Source of the DNA: Pseudobutyrivibrio sp. ACV-2
GTDB lineage: Bacteria > Bacillota > Clostridia > Lachnospirales > Lachnospiraceae
Reading direction: 5' to 3'
NCBI RefSeq assembly: GCF_900107545.1
Contig: NZ_FNQZ01000006.1
Span: 124,001 to 188,000 of the forward strand
Length of the DNA: 64,000 nt
In this document: positions 17,433 to 25,824 of the stretch, one piece after another
Layout of the letters: each line of letters opens with the position of its first letter
Position numbering within the stretch: the first letter of the stretch is position 1
The notes under the pieces: model-generated
Databases searched by the model: none
Seen by the model: only the letters and a program-made list of their open reading frames with translations
What the model was told of the DNA's origin: nothing
Program-made: the position numbers and the translations under genes

Positions 17433-17469
17433 ACACCTACCGGACTAGATTTCGGTAGGTGTTTTTTTT
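17433..17469 (+). terminator. Intrinsic terminator after the yvyF-like gene
   Basis: Stem ACACCTACCG / CGGTAGGTGT (17433-17442 with 17453-17462) followed by eight T. Confidence 0.92.
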
Positions 17470-17542
17470 AGAAACTGTTTATGCTATACTTATTCTGAAT
17501 TATTGTGCGGGGAGTCTATTCTTCGCTAAAAGGGGATAATTT

Positions 17543-17971
17543 ATGATTAATGAAGAAAGAGTCAGGCACATGACTTCCATGGCCATTTTTGAAAAAGAAA
17601 TGGGCCCTGAGTATCAGCCTATGCTCCGCTATTCAAAAAAAGAATATATTGCTCTCCATGGTTGGGGTGGCTTTATCGCGGGAACACTTTTCTTCGGAGC
17701 TATTTATTCAGGAATCGTTGTATACCTGGTCAGTAATGTCATCGAAAATCTTACTACCATGTATCTTTTGATTATAGCTTTGGCAGGATTATTAGCGTAT
17801 GCTGCCTATATCATAATGCACGTTCATGGCGCCAGGGTGCGAGCTGCCAAGCGCTACAGACGCGGCAAACGCCTCATTAAAGAGCTTGCCTCAAAATACC
17901 AAAAGCTAGGTAAAATGTACGATGAGGAAGCTCAGCAGACAAAGCCGTTACTTGCAAGAGAGGATAGTTAA
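17543..17971 (+). CDS. Uncharacterised membrane protein with two transmembrane segments
   Basis: A 142-residue protein with two hydrophobic segments (residues ~42-62 and ~72-92) and a basic, helical C-terminal tail (A-K-R-Y-R-R-G-K-R-L-I-K). I do not recognise the family. It is followed with no gap by another membrane protein gene and then by cdaA-cdaR-glmM, so it may be the first gene of that operon. The preceding terminator supports a transcription start in the 17470-17540 gap. Confidence 0.7.
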   Translation: MINEERVRHMTSMAIFEKEMGPEYQPMLRYSKKEYIALHGWGGFIAGTLFFGAIYSGIVVYLVSNVIENLTTMYLLIIALAGLLAYAAYIIMHVHGARVRAAKRYRRGKRLIKELASKYQKLGKMYDEEAQQTKPLLAREDS

Positions 17972-18883
17972 ATGAACGCATTTATTAGATTTAGAGATGA
18001 TATACGCAGATTTGTTCTGTCGAAAGAAATGCTTTTTTTAAAGCTTTGGAGTGCATTCGTCGCTTTTATTGGATTGCTTTGCATCAGTTCCAATTTTGGT
18101 CATAACAAAACCATCAGCCAGATTTGGGTTTCTATAATCATCTCAATAGTCTGTGCATTTTTTCCAATACAAGGAGTTGCTTTAGTGCTTGCCATAGTTC
18201 TGTTTGTCGATCTTGCATCACTTAGTGCCGAGGTCGCATTCGTTACACTGGGACTTGTCGTGGCAGGCTACCTTGTTTGTGCTTATTTTAGAAGTAAAAA
18301 CTCATTTAACATGGTTATGGTGCCAATCTGTTATTCCATTGGTTCACCTTATGTTATGTCTCTTGGTGCCGGTCTTATGTCCAATCTCAACGAGCTTACA
18401 TCTATAGTATGTGGCTCGGTTATTGCATATTATCTGCACATAATCAAAGATAACACCACTGCAATCGTAGACGAGACTTCAGATGTTTCGGTGTTTTCTC
18501 TCATAAAGGAGCAGATGATAGGAAACCGACTATTCTGGTTTTTTATTATAGCTATGGTGGCCATGTACATGGTGGTTTATTTGCTTAGACAGGCCAGCAT
18601 AAATATGTCTTGGATTATCGCAAATGCAGCCGGGGTAGCAGTTGAGTTCATCATCATGCTTGCAGGATACCTGTTCTCAAGCCAGAAGTCACAAATTCCT
18701 GGACTCATACTGGGAAATATCCTTGTATTTATGGTTGGTGTAATCCTGAATTATTTTGTATTAGATTTAGATTATTCTCGTATTGAAAAGGTTCAGTTCG
18801 AGGATGATGATTACTATTATTACGTTACTGCGGTTCCTAAAATCCGAATCGCTGAAGAAGACAAAGAAGTTAAAAAAATATAA
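17972..18883 (+). CDS. Uncharacterised polytopic membrane protein upstream of cdaA
   Basis: A 303-residue protein with about seven or eight hydrophobic segments from residue 24 to ~265, and an acidic, Tyr-rich cytoplasmic tail (E-D-D-D-Y-Y-Y-Y-V near residue 285). No known motif is visible. Its ATG follows the stop codon of the preceding gene directly, and cdaA starts 30 bp later. A role in the envelope, perhaps linked to c-di-AMP or wall synthesis, is suggested by position only. Confidence 0.7.
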   Translation: MNAFIRFRDDIRRFVLSKEMLFLKLWSAFVAFIGLLCISSNFGHNKTISQIWVSIIISIVCAFFPIQGVALVLAIVLFVDLASLSAEVAFVTLGLVVAGYLVCAYFRSKNSFNMVMVPICYSIGSPYVMSLGAGLMSNLNELTSIVCGSVIAYYLHIIKDNTTAIVDETSDVSVFSLIKEQMIGNRLFWFFIIAMVAMYMVVYLLRQASINMSWIIANAAGVAVEFIIMLAGYLFSSQKSQIPGLILGNILVFMVGVILNYFVLDLDYSRIEKVQFEDDDYYYYVTAVPKIRIAEEDKEVKKI

Positions 18884-18913
18884 TCCCTAACGGGAAAGTG
18901 AGGACGAATTCCA

Positions 18914-19783
18914 TTGGTAGATTTTGTCAATGCTGTTGATGCTTTCATCGATGATTATTTCAATGTAAATATTCCAGATGTTTCCATAACAGATGTAATT
19001 GAAGTTTTTATAATTGCATATTTTATGTATCATCTGCTGGTTTGGGTTAAAAACAGCAGAGTTTGGATGCTTATCAGAGGTGTGCTGATTATAATGCTGT
19101 TCTTTGTACTGGCGGCCATCTTCCAGATGAATACCATTTTATGGTTGGGTGAAAGACTGGTTTCTGTAGCTGTAACAGTGCTTATTGTAGTGTTCCAGCC
19201 AGAGCTGCGCAGAGCTTTAGAGCAGATTGGTCGCAGAAAAATCACCTCTTTATTTTCATGGAATATTTTAAAGACAGCTTCTAAGAGGTTTGATGATTCC
19301 ACAATCGTTGGTCTGGTTACAGCTTGTTATGAAATGGGCGCAGTGAAAACCGGTGCCCTTATTGTCGTGGAAAACGATATGCAGCTTACTGAGTTTGAGC
19401 GTACAGGTATTGGTATAGATGCCTTAGTTACACGTCAACTATTGATTAATATTTTCGAGAAAAACACTCCGCTTCACGATGGAGCTGTCATCATACGCGG
19501 GGACAGAGTTGTATCTGCCACCTGCTATTTGCCACTATCTGACAACATGGCTCTTTCCAAGGACCTTGGTACAAGACATCGTGCAGCAGTTGGAATCAGT
19601 GAGGTTTCAGACTCTCTGACCATTGTTGTATCAGAAGAGACAGGTACAGTTTCCTACGCAAGAGAAGGTCGAATCGTCAGAGATGTTAAGGAAGACGAGC
19701 TTATTGCAGAGCTCAAGAGATTACAAAATTCTGGCAACGAAGGTGGTAACTTTGAGACAGCAGAAAAGGAGGGCACAGTATGA
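18914..19783 (+). CDS. cdaA: Diadenylate cyclase CdaA
   Basis: CdaA makes the second messenger c-di-AMP from two ATP at the membrane; the messenger controls potassium and osmolyte transport and wall balance. Three transmembrane segments lie in residues ~27-100. The DAC domain has the catalytic D-G-A at residues 189-191 and R-H-R at 221-223. The start appears to be TTG (18914), preceded by GTGAGGA; no ATG fits the known N-terminus. The stop overlaps the start of cdaR by 4 bp, so translation is coupled. The cdaA-cdaR-glmM order is conserved in Firmicutes. Confidence 0.95.
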   Translation: MVDFVNAVDAFIDDYFNVNIPDVSITDVIEVFIIAYFMYHLLVWVKNSRVWMLIRGVLIIMLFFVLAAIFQMNTILWLGERLVSVAVTVLIVVFQPELRRALEQIGRRKITSLFSWNILKTASKRFDDSTIVGLVTACYEMGAVKTGALIVVENDMQLTEFERTGIGIDALVTRQLLINIFEKNTPLHDGAVIIRGDRVVSATCYLPLSDNMALSKDLGTRHRAAVGISEVSDSLTIVVSEETGTVSYAREGRIVRDVKEDELIAELKRLQNSGNEGGNFETAEKEGTV

Positions 19784-21063
19784 AACAAAACTTGATTGAT
19801 GCCCTCACGAAAAATGTCGGACTTAAGATACTTGCTATTATATTTTCATTTTTACTTTGGCTTGTGGTGGTCAACATCGACGATCCAAAGCAAACCAGGA
19901 CATTTACATCCGTGGTAACAGTCACCAACGAGGATGTACTGACAAACCGGGGAAAGCTTTACGAGATAAAAGACGGTATTAATACCGTGAGCTTTAGAGT
20001 AACAGCCAAGCGTTCCATTATTGAAAAGCTATCACCATCAGATTTTTCTGCAATTGCAGATATGAACAATCTGGAAAATGAAGAGCGCATCCCGGTCACT
20101 TTGGCTGCTCGCTCATATGCCAACTACATCACTATTTCAAGCAGACAGAATTATCTGTATGTGGTGCTTAAAGATTTAACCACAGAAAGATTCGTAATCA
20201 GTGCTCAGACAACAGGTGAGCTTGCACCAGAGCTTGCTGTGGAGGAAGTAACCTGCAGTCCTACTGTTGTTACAGTGACAGGTCCACAGGAAATAGTAGA
20301 TAAAATAGAATCAGTTGTAGCCACAGCAAATGTGGACGGTGTAAGCACCAATTTCACTGAAAATGTCATTCCAAAATATTATGATAAAAACGGTGATACG
20401 GTAGATATCAAAAAGCTTAGTCTTTCCGTGTCAACAGTTGGTGTTACAGTTAAATTCGTAAATACGAAGACAGTAGATATTGCTGTAAAGACCAGCGGTA
20501 TATTACAGCCGGGACTTACATTGGGAAGCATCAAGACTGACCCACCATCTGTAATGATTATAGGTGAGGCCACAGCCCTTAATAACGTAAGCAATATCAC
20601 TATTCCTGAATCAGTTATTAACCTGTCAAATTTAACAGGTTCATTTACTACTACAGTAGACATAAGCTCATATCTTCCAGAGGGAGTTACACTTGCAGAG
20701 GGTACATCTCCAAAGGTGTCTATTTATGTAACTATGGAAGGCGAGACAGCATCCACTATAAATGTGCCTGCCTCAAACATCGAGCTTAGAAATGTAAATC
20801 ATGGACTTGGTGCAACTCTTGATGTAGAGGAAGTCATGGTAAATGTATTTGGTACGGAATCGGCACTTGCATCGCTTGATGCTGGCTCGGTGCAAGGATA
20901 CATTGACTGTTCAGCACTTGGTGCCGGGGCAAATCAGAATGCAGTATTGCAATTTGACAATCCAGAAGGAATAACTATTCAAAATACATCCGTTACTGTT
21001 AGCGTCATTGAGGACCCAAATGCAAAAGAAGAGTCTACAACAGATGACGATGACCAGGATTAA
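19780..21063 (+). CDS. cdaR: CdaA regulatory protein CdaR (YbbR domains)
   Basis: CdaR is a membrane-anchored extracellular protein that modulates CdaA. One transmembrane helix lies near residues 14-32 ([14 protein letters not shown]), followed by four YbbR-like β-repeats (each with a V-T-V-x-G or V-x-V motif, e.g. near residues 155-180 and 235-260). The C-terminus is acidic ([11 protein letters not shown]). Length 427 is normal. It overlaps cdaA by 4 bp. Confidence 0.93.
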   Translation: MKQNLIDALTKNVGLKILAIIFSFLLWLVVVNIDDPKQTRTFTSVVTVTNEDVLTNRGKLYEIKDGINTVSFRVTAKRSIIEKLSPSDFSAIADMNNLENEERIPVTLAARSYANYITISSRQNYLYVVLKDLTTERFVISAQTTGELAPELAVEEVTCSPTVVTVTGPQEIVDKIESVVATANVDGVSTNFTENVIPKYYDKNGDTVDIKKLSLSVSTVGVTVKFVNTKTVDIAVKTSGILQPGLTLGSIKTDPPSVMIIGEATALNNVSNITIPESVINLSNLTGSFTTTVDISSYLPEGVTLAEGTSPKVSIYVTMEGETASTINVPASNIELRNVNHGLGATLDVEEVMVNVFGTESALASLDAGSVQGYIDCSALGAGANQNAVLQFDNPEGITIQNTSVTVSVIEDPNAKEESTTDDDDQD

Positions 21064-21085
21064 CATAGAAAGAGGTTTAATTAAA

Positions 21086-22435
21086 ATGGGAAGATTATTT
21101 GGAACAGATGGAGTCAGAGGAGTAGCAGGCTCAGAGTTGACAATAGATTTAGCGCGTTCACTTGGCCAGGCAGGAGCTTATGTACTCACTAAAGAGGCAA
21201 GCCACCAGCCTACAATCATCGTTGGTTGTGATACTCGTATTTCAGGAACAATGCTTGCTTCTGCTCTTATGAGTGGTATTTGTTCAGTTGGAGCAAACGC
21301 AGTTTATGTAGGAGTTCTTCCAACACCAGCCATTGCTTACCTTACCAGAAAGCATAAGGTAGATGCTGGTGTAGTTATTTCTGCCAGCCACAACCCAATG
21401 GAATTCAACGGAATCAAGTTTTTCAATGGAGAGGGATTCAAGCTTTCTGATGAGCTAGAGGATGAAATCCAGAGATTAATCGAATCAAACTTACAGGGAG
21501 TCAACCTTCCTACAGGTGCAGAAATCGGAAAGATTGATTACAGATTTGACCTTGGCCGTGAGTATGTGGATTTCTTAAAGCACACAGTTCCACTTAATTT
21601 GTCAGGAGTTAAAATCGTTATTGACTGTGCTGAGGGCGCATCATATCGTACAAGTGTTGCTTGTTTATCAGAACTTGGTGCAGAGCTTATCACAATCCAC
21701 AACAATCCTGATGGAACCAATATCAACAGCAACTGCGGAAGTACTCACATGGATGAGCTAAGAGCCAGAGTTGTTGCTGAAAACGCCCAGGTCGGCCTTG
21801 CATTTGATGGTGATGCAGATAGAATGCTTGCCGTAGATGAAAAGGGACATCTTATTGATGGTGACCAGATTATGGCTATCTGTGCTAAGCACATGAAGGA
21901 CAAGGGAACACTAAAGAAAAATACCTGCGTAGTTACTGTAATGACAAACCTTGGTTTCACATTAATGGCTAAAGAACAGGGCATCAATGTTGAAGCTACT
22001 AAGGTCGGCGATAGATATGTATTAGAGAACATGCTTGCAAATGGCTACAACATCGGTGGTGAGCAGAGCGGACATGTTATTTTCTTAGATGATAATACTA
22101 CTGGAGATGGATTGCTTTCAGCCCTTCACCTACTTCGTGTAATGGTAGAAACTGGCAAATCTCTTTCAGCACTTGCATCAATTATGACAGTCCTTCCACA
22201 GGCGCTTGTAAATGCAAAGGTGCCAAACCACAAGAAGGAAAGCTACATGGAGTATCCTGAAATCGCTTCAGCTATTGAAAAGCTGGAGGAGAAGTTTGCA
22301 GGAGAGGGAAGAGTACTCATCCGCCCATCAGGTACAGAGCCACTTGTTCGTGTTATGATAGAGGGCAAAAATCAGGAAGAAATCGAAGCCGATGCAAAGG
22401 CATTAGCAGAGTTAATTACAAAAACAATTCTTTAG
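21086..22435 (+). CDS. glmM: Phosphoglucosamine mutase GlmM
   Basis: GlmM converts glucosamine-6-phosphate to glucosamine-1-phosphate, the entry to UDP-GlcNAc and also the likely substrate of the PtmE-type enzyme at 37380. The ATG at 21086 ([15 protein letters not shown]) is the standard start, with AGAGG 10 bases upstream. The phosphoserine motif S-A-S-H-N-P has its catalytic Ser at residue 101; the metal loop is D-G-D-A-D-R, and the C-terminal phosphate site is [11 protein letters not shown]. Length 449, normal. Confidence 0.97.
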   Translation: MGRLFGTDGVRGVAGSELTIDLARSLGQAGAYVLTKEASHQPTIIVGCDTRISGTMLASALMSGICSVGANAVYVGVLPTPAIAYLTRKHKVDAGVVISASHNPMEFNGIKFFNGEGFKLSDELEDEIQRLIESNLQGVNLPTGAEIGKIDYRFDLGREYVDFLKHTVPLNLSGVKIVIDCAEGASYRTSVACLSELGAELITIHNNPDGTNINSNCGSTHMDELRARVVAENAQVGLAFDGDADRMLAVDEKGHLIDGDQIMAICAKHMKDKGTLKKNTCVVTVMTNLGFTLMAKEQGINVEATKVGDRYVLENMLANGYNIGGEQSGHVIFLDDNTTGDGLLSALHLLRVMVETGKSLSALASIMTVLPQALVNAKVPNHKKESYMEYPEIASAIEKLEEKFAGEGRVLIRPSGTEPLVRVMIEGKNQEEIEADAKALAELITKTIL

Positions 22436-22456
22436 AAATAAGGATATAGATATAAT

Positions 22457-22723
22457 ATGGTTTCGCAAAAAGTAATAATTAAAAACGCCATTGGACTGCA
22501 CTTGCGTCCAGCTGGTTTATTGTGTGAGGTTGCTATGAAATATCAAAGCAAAATCACTTTTTGTACAGATAACAATTACGAGGCAAATGCCAAATCAGTG
22601 CTTAGCGTACTTGGTGCCTGCGTAAAGTCTGGAGATGAAATTGAACTATTCTGCGAGGGCGCCGATGAGGTCGAGGCGCTAGCCGAAATCACTACTGCAA
22701 TAGAATCTGGTCTCGGAGAATAA
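22457..22723 (+). CDS. ptsH: HPr phosphocarrier protein
   Basis: An 88-residue HPr fold protein. The phosphorylation histidine is His15 in G-L-H-L-R-P-A-G, and the regulatory serine site is at Ser47 (A-K-S-V-L-S-V-L-G). The presence of both suggests a genuine PTS and/or catabolite control role, although with no other pts gene nearby it could be a second HPr. It follows glmM by 21 bp. Confidence 0.9.
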   Translation: MVSQKVIIKNAIGLHLRPAGLLCEVAMKYQSKITFCTDNNYEANAKSVLSVLGACVKSGDEIELFCEGADEVEALAEITTAIESGLGE

Positions 22724-22815
22724 AACAGCGGATACCCCTCTCAACAGGGTCATTCATACACAAATCGTACTTGTGAAACATGTGTTAGTCAGAGCTTGCT
22801 AAAAAAGTGAAAATA

Positions 22816-22901
22816 GCTTGTAGTCTACAATGTATCATGCCTCTAAAGCGAGGCATTCCTAGCCGAGTGTAGAGGTATGATACATTGTAGACGTAACAAG
22901 C
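22816..22901 (+). promoter_or_regulatory. Long imperfect hairpin in the leuA leader, related to the conserved-loop hairpins
   Basis: The 5' arm (22816-22845, starts GCTTGTAGTCTACAAT) pairs with the 3' arm (22870-22901, ends ATTGTAGACGTAACAAGC). About 29 pairs, with one G-U wobble and a 1x3 internal loop (A against GTA read 5'-3'). The apical loop of 24 nt (starts AAGCGAGGC, ends CGAGTG) differs from the other three hairpins. The basal sequence and internal loop are like the copy at 59032. No T-box hallmark (AGGGTGGNACCGCG) is present. The rest of the 22724-22992 gap is A/C-rich with no gene. Confidence 0.75.
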
Positions 22902-22992
22902 GAGCCACAACCCAAATTACAAACACAAAAATAAAGCAAGCCAAAACTTAAAGTGATAATTCACAAGTAAGCTATATTAAGGAGGAAGAACA

Positions 22993-24681
22993 ATGTTGAA
23001 CTACAAGCGTTACAAAGCCAACCCAGTATTACAGTTCCCAGAGCGTACATGGCCTGAGAAGCAAATCACCAAAGCTCCAATTTGGTGCTCAGTAGACCTA
23101 CGTGACGGTAACCAAGCCCTCGTCGAGCCAATGAACGTCGACGAAAAAATGGAACTATTCGACCTCCTACTAAAGCTAGGCTTCAAAGAAATAGAAATTG
23201 GCTTCCCAGCAGCCAGCCAGATTGAATTTGATTTCTTAAGACAGTTAGTAAAAGAAAATAAAATCCCTTCAGATGTAAAGGTGCAGGTGCTTTCTCAGTG
23301 TAGAGAAGAGCTTATCGACCGTACATTTGAGGCAATTCAGGGCATTCCAAATGTCATTTTCCATATTTACAATTCCACATCTACATTACAGCGTGATGTA
23401 GTGTTTAATGCTGAAAAAGACGAAATTATCGAGATTGCAAAGAAGGGCACTCAGATGGTTAAGGACAGACTTGATCGCTACAATGGTAACCTTCAGCTTG
23501 AATACTCACCAGAGTCCTTCACAGGAACTGAGGTAGAGTTTGCACTCGATATTTGTACTGCTGTTCAGGACACATGGAATCATGCTACAGATGCTCCTAT
23601 TATTTTCAATCTTCCTGCAACAGTTGAAATGAACACACCAAATGTTTACGCAGATCAAATTGAATGGATGAGCACTCACTTTAAGGATAGAGAAAATATC
23701 ATCCTTTCTATTCATCCACATAACGACCGTGGTACAGGTGTTGCCATTACAGAGCTTGGTCTTTTAGCAGGTGCTGACCGTGTTGAGGGAACACTTCTTG
23801 GAAACGGTGAGCGTACAGGAAATGTGGATATTCTTACAATCGCATACAACATGTTCTCACAGGGCGTAAACCCTGAGCTTGAGCTTGACGACATCAAAGA
23901 AATTGTCGAAGTATGCGAGAGAGTTACCAAAATGCCAACAGACGCAAGACACCCATATGCAGGTGAGCTTGTGTTTACAGCATTCTCTGGTTCACACCAG
24001 GATGCAATAAATAAGGGCGTAACTGCAATGCACAATCGCCAGAATATGTATTGGGAGGTTCCATATCTTCCAATCGACCCTGCTGATATCGGCCGTAAGT
24101 ACGAGCCAGTAGTTCGTATCAACAGCCAGTCTGGCAAGGGCGGTGTCGCTTTTGTTATGGACACAGTTTATGGCTACAAGCTTCCAAAGAAGATGCAGCG
24201 TGAATTCGCAGATGTTGTTCAGTACATCTCTGAGAAACAGGGTGGCGAAGTTACACCACAGCGCATCATGGAGGCATTCAAGTCACAGTACTTGGAGAAC
24301 AAAGAGCCACTTACACTTGAGTACGTGGTTATCAAGGATGACAAGGATACAGACGACACAGTTGCTGTTCTTGACTTCAGCTATCATGGAGAAAAATTCC
24401 ATTCAGAAGCAGAAGGAAATGGTCCTATTGATGCAGTTAAGCTTGCTATCAAGCAGTGCATACCAGAGCTTGATTTTACACTTATCGATTACACCGAGCA
24501 TACACTTGCTCAGTCGCAGGGCTCAGGTGCAAAGGCTGCAGCCTATATCGAAATGCGCGATGAGCGTCACGGCAACACAACCTTTGGTGTTGGCGTAAGC
24601 TCAAACATCACACGAGCATCTATCCGCAGTTTATTCTCTGCGTATAATAGATTAATTGCGAAAGCAAAAGATTATGTTTAA
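22993..24681 (+). CDS. leuA: 2-isopropylmalate synthase, long (type 2) form
   Basis: LeuA condenses 2-oxoisovalerate with acetyl-CoA, the first step of leucine synthesis. The catalytic domain starts ...W-C-S-V-D-L-R-D-G-N-Q-A-L near residue 35, with the metal ligand H-P-H-N-D-R-G near residue 240. The C-terminal ~150 residues (from ~430) are the LeuA dimer/leucine feedback domain. The 562-residue length matches the type 2 form found in actinobacteria and many Lachnospiraceae. AAGGAGGAAGA is the ribosome binding site. The first ~65 codons are rich in C- and A-ending codons, unlike the rest. No other leu gene is adjacent. Confidence 0.95.
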   Translation: MLNYKRYKANPVLQFPERTWPEKQITKAPIWCSVDLRDGNQALVEPMNVDEKMELFDLLLKLGFKEIEIGFPAASQIEFDFLRQLVKENKIPSDVKVQVLSQCREELIDRTFEAIQGIPNVIFHIYNSTSTLQRDVVFNAEKDEIIEIAKKGTQMVKDRLDRYNGNLQLEYSPESFTGTEVEFALDICTAVQDTWNHATDAPIIFNLPATVEMNTPNVYADQIEWMSTHFKDRENIILSIHPHNDRGTGVAITELGLLAGADRVEGTLLGNGERTGNVDILTIAYNMFSQGVNPELELDDIKEIVEVCERVTKMPTDARHPYAGELVFTAFSGSHQDAINKGVTAMHNRQNMYWEVPYLPIDPADIGRKYEPVVRINSQSGKGGVAFVMDTVYGYKLPKKMQREFADVVQYISEKQGGEVTPQRIMEAFKSQYLENKEPLTLEYVVIKDDKDTDDTVAVLDFSYHGEKFHSEAEGNGPIDAVKLAIKQCIPELDFTLIDYTEHTLAQSQGSGAKAAAYIEMRDERHGNTTFGVGVSSNITRASIRSLFSAYNRLIAKAKDYV

Positions 24682-24696
24682 TTTAAGGAGAAAAAA

Positions 24697-25782
24697 ATGA
24701 GAACTTATTTAGTAACAGGTGGAGCAGGTTTCATCGGTTCAAACTACATTCACTACATGTTTAAGAAATATGACAACGAAATCAGAATTATCAATGTTGA
24801 TAAGCTTACATACGCTGGTAACCTTGAGAACCTTAAGGATATCGAGAACCGCGACAACTACACATTTGTAAAGGCTGACATTTGTGATAAGGAAGCAATC
24901 AGCAAGATTTTCGCTGAAAATGATATCGACAGAGTAGTTCACTTTGCTGCAGAGTCACACGTAGACCGTTCAATCAAGAACCCAGAAGTATTCGTACAGA
25001 CAAACGTACTTGGTACTGCTGTAATGCTTAACTGTGCAAAGGCTGCATGGGAGCTCCCTGACGGCACATTCAAGGAAGGCAAGAAGTTCCTTCACGTATC
25101 TACAGACGAAGTTTACGGATCACTTCCAGATGATGACAACGCATTCTTCTATGAGACATCACCATACGATCCACACTCACCATACTCAGCATCAAAGGCT
25201 TCATCTGACATGCTTGTAAAGGCTTACATGGATACATATAAGTTCCCAGCAAACATTACAAACTGCTCAAATAACTACGGCCCTTACCAGTTCCCAGAAA
25301 AGCTCATTCCACTTATCATCAACAATGCTCTTCAGGGCAAAGACCTTCCAGTTTATGGTGATGGTAAGAATGTCCGTGATTGGTTATTCGTAGAAGACCA
25401 CGCTAAGGGAATCGATATGGTTCAGGAGCAGGGTAAGCTCTTCGAGACTTACAACATCGGTGGACACAACGAAAAGCAGAACATCCAGATTATCCACATC
25501 ATCCTTGATACACTTCAGGAGATGCTTCCAGACGGTGATCCACGTAAGGAACTTGTTTCAGAGAACCTTATCAAATACGTTACAGACCGTAAGGGTCATG
25601 ACAGACGTTACGCTATTGCCCCAGACAAAATCAAGGCTGAGGTAGGCTGGTATCCAGAGACATGCTTCGAGGAAGGCATCAAGAAGACAATCGCTTGGTT
25701 CTTCGAGCACGAAGATTGGATGAAGAATGTAACATCTGGTGATTATCAGAAGTATTACACAGATATGTATTCTAATAAGTAG
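24697..25782 (+). CDS. rfbB: dTDP-glucose 4,6-dehydratase
   Basis: RfbB makes dTDP-4-keto-6-deoxyglucose, precursor of dTDP-rhamnose and other deoxysugars. Rossmann start V-T-G-G-A-G-F-I-G-S-N-Y near residue 6; D-K-L-T-Y-A-G-N-L cofactor strand; T-D-E-V-Y-G catalytic loop; Y-S-A-S-K-A with the Tyr/Lys pair; and the family mark N-N-Y-G-P-Y-Q-F-P-E-K. Length 361 is slightly longer than usual. Ribosome binding site TAAGGAG. rfbA, rfbC and rfbD are not in this window, so they must be elsewhere or the 4-keto sugar goes to another product. Confidence 0.95.
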   Translation: MRTYLVTGGAGFIGSNYIHYMFKKYDNEIRIINVDKLTYAGNLENLKDIENRDNYTFVKADICDKEAISKIFAENDIDRVVHFAAESHVDRSIKNPEVFVQTNVLGTAVMLNCAKAAWELPDGTFKEGKKFLHVSTDEVYGSLPDDDNAFFYETSPYDPHSPYSASKASSDMLVKAYMDTYKFPANITNCSNNYGPYQFPEKLIPLIINNALQGKDLPVYGDGKNVRDWLFVEDHAKGIDMVQEQGKLFETYNIGGHNEKQNIQIIHIILDTLQEMLPDGDPRKELVSENLIKYVTDRKGHDRRYAIAPDKIKAEVGWYPETCFEEGIKKTIAWFFEHEDWMKNVTSGDYQKYYTDMYSNK

Positions 25783-25824
25783 AATACATAATTAAGAGAC
25801 TAGAAGTTTTGGGAGATGATGAAA

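Noticed and set aside
22724-22992. T-box or classical leucine attenuator before leuA
   Set aside because: No AGGGTGGNACCGCG T-box sequence, no T run after the hairpin and no leucine-rich leader peptide that I can see.
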